Counted from the stretch's first letter, positions 1 to 6,154 are shown. The stretch is DNA of 8,621 nt from Bacillota bacterium (GCA_021780795.1 JAJXYA010000338.1:1-8621); one strand, 5' to 3'. The notes: a model not told the origin generated them from the letters alone. Numbers and translations are program-made.

Positions 1-589
1 TGGTACATTTAATATCAAAAGTATATTTATAGTATGGTCCAGCCCATTCCTTTAACTTCTCATGTTCTGGATGATTTTTATCATTTATAGCCTCTAAAAA
101 TGCTATATATCCAGGTATTCCACCTACATCTTCAGGTGGACATGCGCCCTCTCCTGCTATACAGGTTGGATAACCATATTCATAATCTTCAACTACCTCT
201 TCTAAGGTTATATCATGTTTCCAATAGTCACCAAAATCATATACATATTCAATATTTCTATATTCACATAAATATTTATCTATCTTCACTTTGCTACAGA
301 GTTTTGGAGTTATCTCAAGCATTCTTGAAATATATCCATATGGGTCATTTTTCTTTGTTAATTTCTTTTTAGAATATAACTCATATTCGGCAATAGCCTC
401 TTCATCAATAGTAATTCTAAGATTTTCTTCTTTTATATTAAAGTCATATAAGTAACGATCATCCCATCCCATAGAAAACTGAATTACATCGTGAAGTCTT
501 TTAAATGTAATTTCAGCTGGGACAATTACCCCTCTCCATATTAACGGCTTGGTATCCTTTAATGCTATTTTAATTCTGTAAGCTCTCAT
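1..589 (-). CDS. Plasmid pRiA4b ORF-3-like family protein, partial (C-terminus beyond left edge)
   Basis: The reading frame is open from the ATG at 589 to the left edge (196 codons, no stop). The family (pRiA4b ORF-3-like, PF07929 type) is of unknown function and is often found on plasmids and near mobile elements. Family hallmarks are visible. The N-terminal segment has IWRGVIVPAEITF near residues 17-29, followed by LHDVIQFSMGW (32-42). YDFGDYWKH lies at 117-125, and the Cys/Pro-rich block CIAGEGACPPEDVGG at 143-157 is followed by IPGY. Members are usually about this length, so only a short tail is probably missing. I chose the ATG at 589 because AAAGGAAG lies 7 nt upstream; an in-frame ATG at 607 lies ahead of that ribosome binding site. 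It is transcribed divergently from the NUDIX gene. Family assignment is confident; function is unknown. Confidence 0.88.
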   Translation of the reverse strand, partial: MRAYRIKIALKDTKPLIWRGVIVPAEITFKRLHDVIQFSMGWDDRYLYDFNIKEENLRITIDEEAIAEYELYSKKKLTKKNDPYGYISRMLEITPKLCSKVKIDKYLCEYRNIEYVYDFGDYWKHDITLEEVVEDYEYGYPTCIAGEGACPPEDVGGIPGYIAFLEAINDKNHPEHEKLKEWAGPYYKYTFDIKCT

Positions 590-613
590 AAAGAATCTTC
601 CTTTCATTATTTG

Positions 614-644
614 GGTGCCACCCACATGGCAAATGGCATCTTTT
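614..644 (+). repeat. Dispersed repeat, copy A
   Basis: This copy has the core GTGCCACCCACATGGCA followed by AATGGCATC and a T-run. It matches copy C (minus strand, 1525-1492) at about 26 of 31 positions. The core contains the inverted arms TGCCA/TGGCA around a 6-nt centre. It lies just upstream of the pRiA4b ORF-3-like start, inside its probable leader. Copies B, C and D are at 1422-1438, 1492-1525 and 6064-6083. Confidence 0.7.
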
Positions 645-721
645 ACTATTTCCCTTATGATTTATTCAAACAACATTTTTTCTCCTATAGTATACATTAA
701 ATATTGTTTCCCTTCTATTCC

Positions 722-750
722 ATTATAATAAATTCAAATACACTTATAAA
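722..750 (-). promoter_or_regulatory. Possible promoter for the pRiA4b ORF-3-like gene
   Basis: On the minus strand a perfect TATAAT (727-722) is preceded at 17 bp by TTTATA (750-745), a 4/6 match to the -35 consensus. A start near 715 would give a leader of about 125 nt that includes the repeat copy at 614-644. The region is very AT-rich, so chance matches are likely. Confidence 0.35.
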
Positions 751-764
751 GCTAAATATACAAC

Positions 765-794
765 TTGAAAAGTATTTTAATTAAATAGTATAAT
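765..794 (+). promoter_or_regulatory. Promoter of the NUDIX hydrolase gene
   Basis: TTGAAA (765-770) and a perfect TATAAT (789-794) are separated by 18 bp, with AT-rich DNA upstream. This is a good sigma-A-type promoter. It predicts a start near 801 and a leader of about 25 nt before the ATG at 826. Confidence 0.65.
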
Positions 795-825
795 TATTAA
801 ATAAAGAATGATTGGAGATGGATGA

Positions 826-1422
826 ATGTCAGTAAAAAATATTACAACACTAGTAGATACAAAGTATTTGAAACTTTATAATGCAGAGTATATCAATAAA
901 AGTGGTAAATCTAGAAATTGGTCCATAGCTTCTAGAAAAGATTTAGATACATTAAAAAATAATTATTTTAATGGCGCAGAGGACAAAATTGATGCTGTTA
1001 TAATAGTAGCTACCCATGTAGATAAATCTACTCATGCAGCTGAAGAAAAATTAATAGTTATAAAGCAATTTAGAGTTCCTCTTAATGATTATGTTTATGA
1101 AATTCCCGCCGGTCTTATAGACTGTGGAGAGGATTTTGAAACTACAGTAAGGCGTGAACTTAAGGAAGAAACTGGCCTTGATTTACTTCAAATTGATTAT
1201 AATAAAACCAAACCTAAAGCTTATATATCAACAGGCATGACAGATGAATCTGCGGCCTTAGTATATTGTACTTGCATTGGGGAAGTATCAAAAGATTATT
1301 TAGAACCAGATGAGGATATTGAGGTTATGTTATTATCTAGAGAGGAAGCTAAAAATTTAATTAATTCTAATGAGAAGATAGATATTAAAGCTTTTCTTGC
1401 CATACAAAACTTTATAGGTTAG
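826..1422 (+). CDS. NUDIX hydrolase, probable ADP-ribose pyrophosphatase
   Basis: This 198-residue protein probably hydrolyses a nucleoside diphosphate linked to another moiety, most likely ADP-ribose to AMP and ribose-5-phosphate, in the cytoplasm. The Nudix box GX5EX7REUXEEXGU is complete at residues 96-118: G96, E102, R110-E111, E114-E115 and G117. It is preceded by YEIPAGLID (91-99), the arrangement usual in ADP-ribose pyrophosphatases. The N-terminal half has the beta-strand character of that subfamily (VIIVATHV, KLIVIKQFR), and the length is normal. GGAG lies 8 nt before the ATG, and a TTGAAA/TATAAT promoter lies upstream. It is a single-gene unit converging on the hydrogenase operon, so co-transcription is excluded. 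The family is certain; substrate is inferred from subfamily resemblance. Confidence 0.9.
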   Translation: MSVKNITTLVDTKYLKLYNAEYINKSGKSRNWSIASRKDLDTLKNNYFNGAEDKIDAVIIVATHVDKSTHAAEEKLIVIKQFRVPLNDYVYEIPAGLIDCGEDFETTVRRELKEETGLDLLQIDYNKTKPKAYISTGMTDESAALVYCTCIGEVSKDYLEPDEDIEVMLLSREEAKNLINSNEKIDIKAFLAIQNFIG

Positions 1423-1438
1423 TGTCACCCACGTGGCA
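1422..1438 (+). repeat. Dispersed repeat, copy B
   Basis: GTGTCACCCACGTGGCA begins at the last base of the NUDIX TAG stop codon and runs into the A-tract of the next hairpin. It is a short copy lacking the AARTGG extension of copies A and C. It is inverted relative to copy C, so B and C bracket the hairpin at 1444-1479. Confidence 0.65.
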
Positions 1439-1443
1439 TAAAA

Positions 1444-1490
1444 AAATCCATTAAAATATTATTTTATTCTAATGGATTTATTATTTATTT
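1444..1490. terminator. Bidirectional terminator between the NUDIX gene and the hydrogenase operon
   Basis: There is a perfect 10-bp stem, AAATCCATTA (1444-1453) with TAATGGATTT (1470-1479), and a 16-nt AT-rich loop. On the plus strand it is followed by a T-rich run (ATTATTTATTTT) and would end the NUDIX transcript. On the minus strand it is followed by seven T (1446-1440), making a second terminator for the hydrogenase operon. Confidence 0.75.
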
Positions 1491-1491
1491 T

Positions 1492-1538
1492 AAAAAAAGA
1501 TGCCACTTGTCACATGGGTGTCACCTGGCATCTTTTTT
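1492..1538. terminator. Hairpin terminator of the hydrogenase operon, formed by repeat copy C
   Basis: A-run plus GATGCCA (1492-1505) pairs with TGGCATC plus T-run (1526-1538), giving a stem of up to 13 bp. The inner part is imperfect, with CAC/GTG around an ATGG loop. It lies directly after the TAG stop of the small [2Fe-2S] gene (1541-1539), and seven T follow the stem on the minus strand. It can also act on the plus strand, where six T follow. The left arm and loop are dispersed repeat copy C, in inverse orientation to copy B. Confidence 0.8.
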
Positions 1539-1790
1539 CTATAAATCTAATTTGGGTAGTACCTCAGTCTCAAAAAACTTCCTCGCAGTAGTACCTGAAA
1601 CACTATAAACTTCACTGTCATCTATTTTTACAGATACACCAGTTGTACAATGTCCCAAACAAAATATCGCCTTTAGTTCAACCTTATCTGACAGATTATA
1701 TTCTTCAATGATTTGTTGAAAGTTATTAATAACATTGTAAGATCCTTTAATATGGCATGCACTGCCTACACAAACACTTAAATCTATCAC
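1539..1790 (-). CDS. Stand-alone thioredoxin-like [2Fe-2S] ferredoxin protein, last gene of the hydrogenase operon
   Basis: This 83-residue cytoplasmic protein carries the NuoE/thioredoxin-like [2Fe-2S] pattern: C7 and C12 (CVGSACH), then C44 and C48 (CLGHC). The fold is that of the C-terminal half of HydC and of the N-terminal domain of HydB, but all else is missing. It presumably passes single electrons within the hydrogenase complex. The start is GTG at 1790, supported by GGAAGGGAG 8 nt upstream within the end of hydA; the gap to the hydA stop is 5 nt, so translation is probably coupled. From memory, Thermotoga-type HydA has an extra C-terminal [2Fe-2S] domain that the HydA here lacks, so this gene may be that domain as a separate subunit (inference). 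I do not assign hydD, because other operons use that name for other proteins. Confidence 0.85.
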   Translation of the reverse strand: MIDLSVCVGSACHIKGSYNVINNFQQIIEEYNLSDKVELKAIFCLGHCTTGVSVKIDDSEVYSVSGTTARKFFETEVLPKLDL

Positions 1791-1795
1791 AAAAA

Positions 1796-3484
1796 TTACT
1801 CCCTTCCTTTGTAGTTTACGTGTAATAACTTGTGAACCTTACCTTTTAGTAAGCCTGAATACAAGGACATCATTAGTGGGTTTTCCTCTGAACGTTTTAT
1901 GCTACTCATTCTATCTGCTTCATATAATCCAGCACTACGTTTTAATTTTCCTTCAGCTTTTGCAAATGGTTGTCCTGCACCACAAATACATCCGCCTGGA
2001 CATGCCATAACTTCTATGAAATCATAATGAGCTTCGCCTGTCTTTATTCTTTTTACAAGATCATCTGCATTTTTAAGTCCACTTACCACCGCTATCTTTA
2101 TTACACGTTCGCCCACAGTGATACTAGTTTCTTTAACTCCCTCCATGCCTCTTACTCCATTAAAAGCAAGAGCACGTAATGTAGGAGTTGATTTATCATC
2201 TAAAACTCTACGTATAACAGCTTCAGTAACACCGCCTGTTACTCCAAATATAACACCAGCTCCACTGTTAACACCAAATGGCATATCAACTGCCTCAGGC
2301 TCTACTTCTGAGAATACAATTCCGGATTCTTTTATCATTTCAATAAGCTCTTGTGTAGTTATTACATAATCTACACTAGGAACTCCATCTTCTTTAAATT
2401 CATCCCTTTGCGCTTCGAATTTTTTTGCTGTACAAGGCATGATTGCCACTGACACAACTCTTTTATTAGAGTAACTATAGTGTTCTTTTATCACAGAAGA
2501 AAACATTTGCATAGGTGAGCGACAAGTCGAAACATTTTGCATTAAATCTTTATGATTTTTTTCCACATAGCTTACCCAAGCTGGACAGCAAGATGTAAAT
2601 AGTGGTAACTTTTCATTTTTCTCAAGTCTTGCAAGAAACTCTCCTGTTTCCTCTAAGACTGTAAGATCTGCTCCTGTTGAAGTATCAAACACTTCATCAA
2701 AGCCCATTTTTCTAAGAACACTTACTATTTTACCCATTACATTTTCGCCGTCTTTTTGTCCAAGTTCTTGGCTAATTCCCACTCTTACTGCAGGAGCAAT
2801 TTGAACTACAACCTTTGTATCCTTATCACTAAGCTCTTTCCAAAGCTTTGCTACATCTCTTTTTATCACTATTGCACCTGTAGGACAAACTGCTGCACAC
2901 TGTCCACAACCAACACAATTTGATTCTGCTAATGGTTCATCAAAAGCAGTACCTACACTCATTTTCGAACCCCTTTTAACAAAATCAATAGCTCCAACGT
3001 TTTGTACTTCATCACAGACTCTTACGCAGTCACCACATAAAATACATTTACTTTTATCCTTCACTATACATACAGATGAATCATCTATTTGCCTGGTTTC
3101 AGATGTATTATTAAATCTTATCTGCTTTATTCCAAAACGCTGTGCTAACTCTTGCAATTTGCAATGACCATTTTTTTCACAAGTAGTACAATCTCTACAG
3201 TGATCTGAAAGCAATAATTCAAGAATCATTTTTCTATACTTTCGAAGTCTTGGTGTATTTGTAAATATCTCCATACCAGCTTTTGGAGGAGTAGAACAAG
3301 ATGCTTCCATGTCCCCCCATTTATTTTCTACCATACACATACGACAGGCACCATAAACTGAAAGCTCAGAATAATAGCATAAGGTAGGTAACTCAATACC
3401 AACTCTTCTAATTAATTCAAGAATATTTTTTTCACCCTTTATTTCTACAGGCATATTATCTATAAGCATAAACTGTCCATTCAT
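1796..3484 (-). CDS. hydA: [FeFe]-hydrogenase catalytic subunit HydA of an NADH-linked multimeric enzyme
   Basis: This 562-residue cytoplasmic subunit reduces protons to H2 or oxidises H2 at the H-cluster. Domains in order: an N-terminal [2Fe-2S] ferredoxin domain (C36, C47, C50, C63); a His-ligated [4Fe-4S] site HX3CX2CX5C (H95, C99, C102, C108); two [4Fe-4S] sites (C147/C150/C153/C157 and C190/C193/C196/C200); then the H-domain. H-cluster motifs are TSCCPAW (297-303, ligand C300), MPC (349-351, ligand C351), and EVMACPGGC (491-499, ligands C495 and C499). The proton-relay residues known from clostridial CpI fall at the same numbers: C299, E279, E282 and S319. P3 continues CICGAGQP instead of the usual CxxGGGQP, adding C501. 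No C-terminal [2Fe-2S] extension is present. AAAGGAGG precedes the ATG by 9 nt, and the gap to hydB is 4 nt. Confidence 0.97.
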   Translation of the reverse strand: MNGQFMLIDNMPVEIKGEKNILELIRRVGIELPTLCYYSELSVYGACRMCMVENKWGDMEASCSTPPKAGMEIFTNTPRLRKYRKMILELLLSDHCRDCTTCEKNGHCKLQELAQRFGIKQIRFNNTSETRQIDDSSVCIVKDKSKCILCGDCVRVCDEVQNVGAIDFVKRGSKMSVGTAFDEPLAESNCVGCGQCAAVCPTGAIVIKRDVAKLWKELSDKDTKVVVQIAPAVRVGISQELGQKDGENVMGKIVSVLRKMGFDEVFDTSTGADLTVLEETGEFLARLEKNEKLPLFTSCCPAWVSYVEKNHKDLMQNVSTCRSPMQMFSSVIKEHYSYSNKRVVSVAIMPCTAKKFEAQRDEFKEDGVPSVDYVITTQELIEMIKESGIVFSEVEPEAVDMPFGVNSGAGVIFGVTGGVTEAVIRRVLDDKSTPTLRALAFNGVRGMEGVKETSITVGERVIKIAVVSGLKNADDLVKRIKTGEAHYDFIEVMACPGGCICGAGQPFAKAEGKLKRSAGLYEADRMSSIKRSEENPLMMSLYSGLLKGKVHKLLHVNYKGRE

Positions 3485-3488
3485 TGTT

Positions 3489-5363
3489 TTAATCCTCCTT
3501 TATAGCTTTGAAAGCACAAGATTCGATACAGGCACCACACTTAATACACTTATCTTGATCGATAACAAATGGTTCCTTGATCTTACCTGAAATTGCTCCC
3601 ACAGGGCAAATTCTTGAACACTTTGAACAGCCCCTGCAAAGCTCTTTTTCAATAAATATTGTCTTAAGTTTTACGCAGGTTTTTGATGGACATTTTTTAT
3701 CAATTATATGAGTTTCATACTCACTACGGAAATTCTTAATAGTACTAACCACTGGGAAGGCCGCTGTTTTTCCAAGGCCACATAATGCTGTTGCAGATAT
3801 AGTATCCGCAAGTTCTAGCAGCATATCTATGTCTTCTATATTCCCTTTACCTGCAACAATATTTTCGAGAATTTCAAGCATTCTCTTAGTACCCTCACGA
3901 CAAGGAACACATTTTCCACAAGACTCATTCTGTGTAAAGTTCATAAAGAATCTTGCAACTTCAACCATACAAGTATCTTCATCCATAACCACAAGACCTC
4001 CAGATCCTATCATAGCTCCTGCTTTTTTCAACGAATCAAAATCCAATGGCAAATCAAGATGTTCCTTTGTAAGGCATCCACCAGAAGGACCTCCTATTTG
4101 TACAGCTTTAAACTCTTTACCATCTCTAATTCCTCCACCTATATCAAAGATTACTTCTCTTAGCGTCGTACCCATTGGAACCTCAATAAGTCCTGTGTTT
4201 TCAATATTTCCTGTTATAGCAAAAGCCTTAGTTCCTGGGCTTTTTTCTGGTCCAATTGACTTATACCATTCTGCTCCTCTTGTAATAATTGAAGGTACAT
4301 TAGCAAAAGTTTCAACATTATTAAGTACTGTTGGTTTACCAAAAAGTCCTTGCTCTACTGTTCTTGGAGGTTTTACTCTTGGCATTCCTCTTTTCCCTTC
4401 AATAGAAGCAGTAAGAGCACTTCCCTCTCCACATACAAAGGCACCTGCTCCTCTGTTAATTTTAATATCAAAACTAAAGCTTGTCCCAAGAATATTCTCG
4501 CCTAGAATTCCATAATTTCTTGCCTGAGCAATAGCATTCTTAAGTCTGCTTACTGCAAGAGGATACTCTGCACGCACATAAATATATCCTTCTTGTGCTC
4601 CGCAAGCAATGGCAGCAATCATCATTCCTTCAAGTACTCTATGAGGATCTCCTTCCATTATACTTCTGTCCATAAAGGCACCTGGGTCTCCTTCGTCACC
4701 ATTACATACAACATATTTTGTATTTTCTTCTTGGCGTTTTACCTGAGACCATTTACGACCAGCTGGAAATCCACCGCCGCCGCGTCCTCTTAAATTTGAC
4801 TCTTCTATTTGCTTAATTATGTCATCTGAGCTCATATCAAATAATACCTTTTCAAGAGCACCATATCCTCCCACAGCAAAATATTCTTCTATGGAAGTTG
4901 CATCAATATGTCCACAATGTTCTAGAGCAAGTCTAGTCTGTTTTTTATAAAAAGGAATTTCTTCTTGTTTCTTATGTATTTTTCCGTTTTTAGCGTATGC
5001 AAGTCTCTCTACGCATTCATTGTTAAGTATAGTTTTTTCCAAAATTTCTTCGCAATCTTCTGGCTTTACTTTTATGTATAAATATCCCCAAGGTTCAATT
5101 CTTACAAGGGGACCCATTTCACAAAATCCATGACATCCGCTTTTTTTAACTCCAACAGATTCATCATGAGGCTCTTTTTCAAGACTTATTCCACAATTTA
5201 TGCCCTTTTCATCCATTAGCCTAATAAATTCATCGTAAATTTCTAAAGCTCCACCTGCAACACAGCCAGTACCGGCACATATAAGAATTTTCTTTTTTTG
5301 TTTTTTAAGACTGCTACTATACATATTGGTAGCATTGATTAAATCATTTCTATTAAGAAGCAT
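3489..5363 (-). CDS. hydB: HydB: NuoF-like FMN/NAD(H)-binding diaphorase subunit of the hydrogenase
   Basis: This 624-residue subunit exchanges electrons between NAD(H) and the Fe-S chain through FMN. Domains in order: a thioredoxin-like [2Fe-2S] domain (C29, C34, C77, C81); the 51-kDa complex I FMN/NADH domain, with GRGGGGFPAGRKW (193-205), NGDEGDPGAFMDR (221-233) and NRGAGAFVCGEGSAL (303-317); an SLBB-like region near 365-430; the [4Fe-4S] site C482/C485/C488 with C528; and a C-terminal two-[4Fe-4S] ferredoxin domain (C576/C579/C582/C586 and C606/C609/C612/C616). Having both the N- and C-terminal extensions matches the electron-bifurcating HydB type; bifurcation itself is inferred. The ATG follows the hydC stop by one base (TAA-T-ATG) with AGGAGG upstream, so translation is coupled. 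NADH rather than NADPH preference cannot be read directly. Confidence 0.96.
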   Translation of the reverse strand: MLLNRNDLINATNMYSSSLKKQKKKILICAGTGCVAGGALEIYDEFIRLMDEKGINCGISLEKEPHDESVGVKKSGCHGFCEMGPLVRIEPWGYLYIKVKPEDCEEILEKTILNNECVERLAYAKNGKIHKKQEEIPFYKKQTRLALEHCGHIDATSIEEYFAVGGYGALEKVLFDMSSDDIIKQIEESNLRGRGGGGFPAGRKWSQVKRQEENTKYVVCNGDEGDPGAFMDRSIMEGDPHRVLEGMMIAAIACGAQEGYIYVRAEYPLAVSRLKNAIAQARNYGILGENILGTSFSFDIKINRGAGAFVCGEGSALTASIEGKRGMPRVKPPRTVEQGLFGKPTVLNNVETFANVPSIITRGAEWYKSIGPEKSPGTKAFAITGNIENTGLIEVPMGTTLREVIFDIGGGIRDGKEFKAVQIGGPSGGCLTKEHLDLPLDFDSLKKAGAMIGSGGLVVMDEDTCMVEVARFFMNFTQNESCGKCVPCREGTKRMLEILENIVAGKGNIEDIDMLLELADTISATALCGLGKTAAFPVVSTIKNFRSEYETHIIDKKCPSKTCVKLKTIFIEKELCRGCSKCSRICPVGAISGKIKEPFVIDQDKCIKCGACIESCAFKAIKED

Positions 5364-5364
5364 A

Positions 5365-5841
5365 TTATTTCTCCTCCTTAAGTGTGTTTAAAAGCTCAGT
5401 TGCTCTTTCTGGAGTCATAGCACCATACACTTTCTCATTAATAGTTATAACAGGGGCAAGTCCACAAGCACCAAGACATGAGACCGTTTCAACAGTGAAC
5501 ATTAAGTCATCCGTTGTAATCTTAGCTTCAGATAAACCTAAGTCTTTTCTTAACCTATCTAATATAGGTATAGACTTTCTTACATGACAAGCTGTGCCAT
5601 CACATATTTTTATAACATACTTACCCTTTGGCTCTAAAGAAAAGTTATCATAAAAAGTAGCTACACTATATATCTTTGCCCTACTTATACCAAGCTTTTC
5701 TGAAAAATATACGAATACCTCTTTAGGTAAATACCTATATATTTCTTGGGTATCTTGTAATATTGCAATAATATTACTAGATTTAAACTCATGATTTTTC
5801 AATATACTATCTAATTTGCTATAATCAAATTGCGTATTCAT
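5365..5841 (-). CDS. hydC: HydC: NuoE-like [2Fe-2S] subunit of the hydrogenase
   Basis: This 158-residue cytoplasmic subunit resembles the 24-kDa (NuoE) subunit of complex I and binds one [2Fe-2S] cluster close to the HydB flavin. An N-terminal helical part with ATFYDNFSLEPKGKY (61-75) is followed by the thioredoxin-like domain with C80 and C85 (CDGTACH) and C122 and C126 (CLGAC), then GLAP (127-130). Length is normal for the family. I chose the ATG at 5841: AGGAGG lies 7 nt upstream. A longer frame from a TTG at 5859 would begin upstream of that ribosome binding site and translate through it, adding only MRGGRI. It is the first gene of the operon, behind the promoter and Rex-like operator at 5863-5915. 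Confidence 0.95.
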   Translation of the reverse strand: MNTQFDYSKLDSILKNHEFKSSNIIAILQDTQEIYRYLPKEVFVYFSEKLGISRAKIYSVATFYDNFSLEPKGKYVIKICDGTACHVRKSIPILDRLRKDLGLSEAKITTDDLMFTVETVSCLGACGLAPVITINEKVYGAMTPERATELLNTLKEEK

Positions 5842-5848
5842 TATTCTT

Positions 5849-5854
5849 CCTCCT
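5849..5854 (-). promoter_or_regulatory. Ribosome binding site that sets the hydC start
   Basis: AGGAGG on the minus strand lies 7 nt before the ATG at 5841. It falls inside the six extra codons of the longer TTG-initiated frame, which argues against that start. Confidence 0.85.
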
Positions 5855-5862
5855 CGCAAATA

Positions 5863-5880
5863 TTGTTAAATTATTATCAC
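5863..5880 (-). promoter_or_regulatory. Candidate Rex (redox repressor) operator of the hydrogenase operon
   Basis: The plus-strand sequence TTGTTAAATTATTATCAC matches the palindromic clostridial Rex consensus TTGTTAANNNNTTAACAA at 12 of the 14 fixed positions. It lies just downstream of the predicted -10 box, at the expected transcription start and ahead of the hydC ribosome binding site, a position typical of repressor sites. Rex is known to leave DNA when NADH/NAD+ is high, which would turn on an NADH-consuming hydrogenase. The surrounding DNA is AT-rich, so chance contributes to the match. Confidence 0.5.
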
Positions 5881-5886
5881 TTCTAT

Positions 5887-5915
5887 ATATTATAATAATT
5901 TTTTCCATATTGCAA
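5887..5915 (-). promoter_or_regulatory. Promoter of the hydC-hydB-hydA operon
   Basis: On the minus strand TTGCAA (5915-5910) is followed at 17 bp by TAATAT (5892-5887). An overlapping perfect TATAAT at 5894-5889 has a 15-bp spacer. The start would fall near 5880, about 40 nt before the hydC ATG, with the Rex-like site on top of it. Confidence 0.55.
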
Positions 5916-6063
5916 CATAAAAAATCATTATTATTATTGAGTTTTTTGACCCTATATTATTCATTATTATAAAATAAAACCACTTTTATAGGTAAATTTT
6001 ATAAAAATATGAAATTAATAATTTATTTGTTTTAAATATTGTAGTTATTTTTTTATCAAATAA

Positions 6064-6083
6064 GTATCACCAACATGACAAGT
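6064..6083 (+). repeat. Dispersed repeat, copy D (diverged)
   Basis: GTATCACCAACATGACAAGT resembles the copy C core GTGACACCCATGTGACAAGT at 15 of 20 positions. After a 14-nt insertion with a second AAGTGG-like segment it reaches GCAT and an A-tract, just as copy B does. As with copy B, it sits beside a terminator hairpin. It is the most degraded of the four copies. Confidence 0.5.
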
Positions 6084-6101
6084 TACAAGTGGAAAACGCA
6101 T

Positions 6102-6141
6102 AAAAAAATCAGCAGAATATTAGTTATTCTACTGATTTTTT
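6102..6141 (-). terminator. Terminator of the SPFH gene
   Basis: AAAAAATCAG-C-AGAATA (6103-6119) pairs with TATTCT-A-CTGATTTTTT (6125-6141). The stem is 16 bp with one mismatch and a 5-nt loop. It begins 13 nt after the SPFH stop codon, and the minus strand ends in a seven-T run. It should stop SPFH transcripts before the hydrogenase promoter. Confidence 0.85.
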
Positions 6142-6154
6142 ATTACGGTTTATA

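Larger units (their letters stand above)
5842..6154. other. Intergenic region between the SPFH gene and the hydrogenase operon
   Basis: These 313 nt carry no gene that I can support. From the right: the SPFH terminator (6102-6141), repeat copy D (6064-6083), about 150 nt of very AT-rich DNA, then the hydrogenase promoter and Rex-like site. The AT-rich part holds a weak long-range inverted repeat, CCTATA (5951-5956) with TATAGG (5987-5992), to which I assign no role. Confidence 0.6.

Noticed and set aside
100..372. Plus-strand 90-codon open frame at the left edge
   Set aside because: It is antisense to the pRiA4b ORF-3-like gene, whose family motifs are clear on the minus strand. The predicted peptide is His/Leu-rich and low in complexity.
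662..676. Four-codon leader peptide (MLFE) on the minus strand
   Set aside because: It has a plausible ribosome binding site, but it is too short to support and has no attenuator-like codons or structure.
826..1790. NUDIX hydrolase as part of a hydrogenase or NAD-recycling operon
   Set aside because: It is transcribed in the opposite direction and separated by two bidirectional terminators, so adjacency gives no functional link.
3829..4515. Plus-strand open frame of 228 codons opposite hydB
   Set aside because: It is the antisense shadow of the conserved FMN/NADH and Fe-S region of hydB, with no ribosome binding site or recognisable protein. The same holds for plus-strand frames at 1970-2369, 4593-4793, 5384-5587 and 6333-6614.
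5842..5859. Longer hydC beginning with TTG at 5859 (adds MRGGRI)
   Set aside because: The extra codons contain the AGGAGG ribosome binding site of the ATG at 5841 and have no site of their own.
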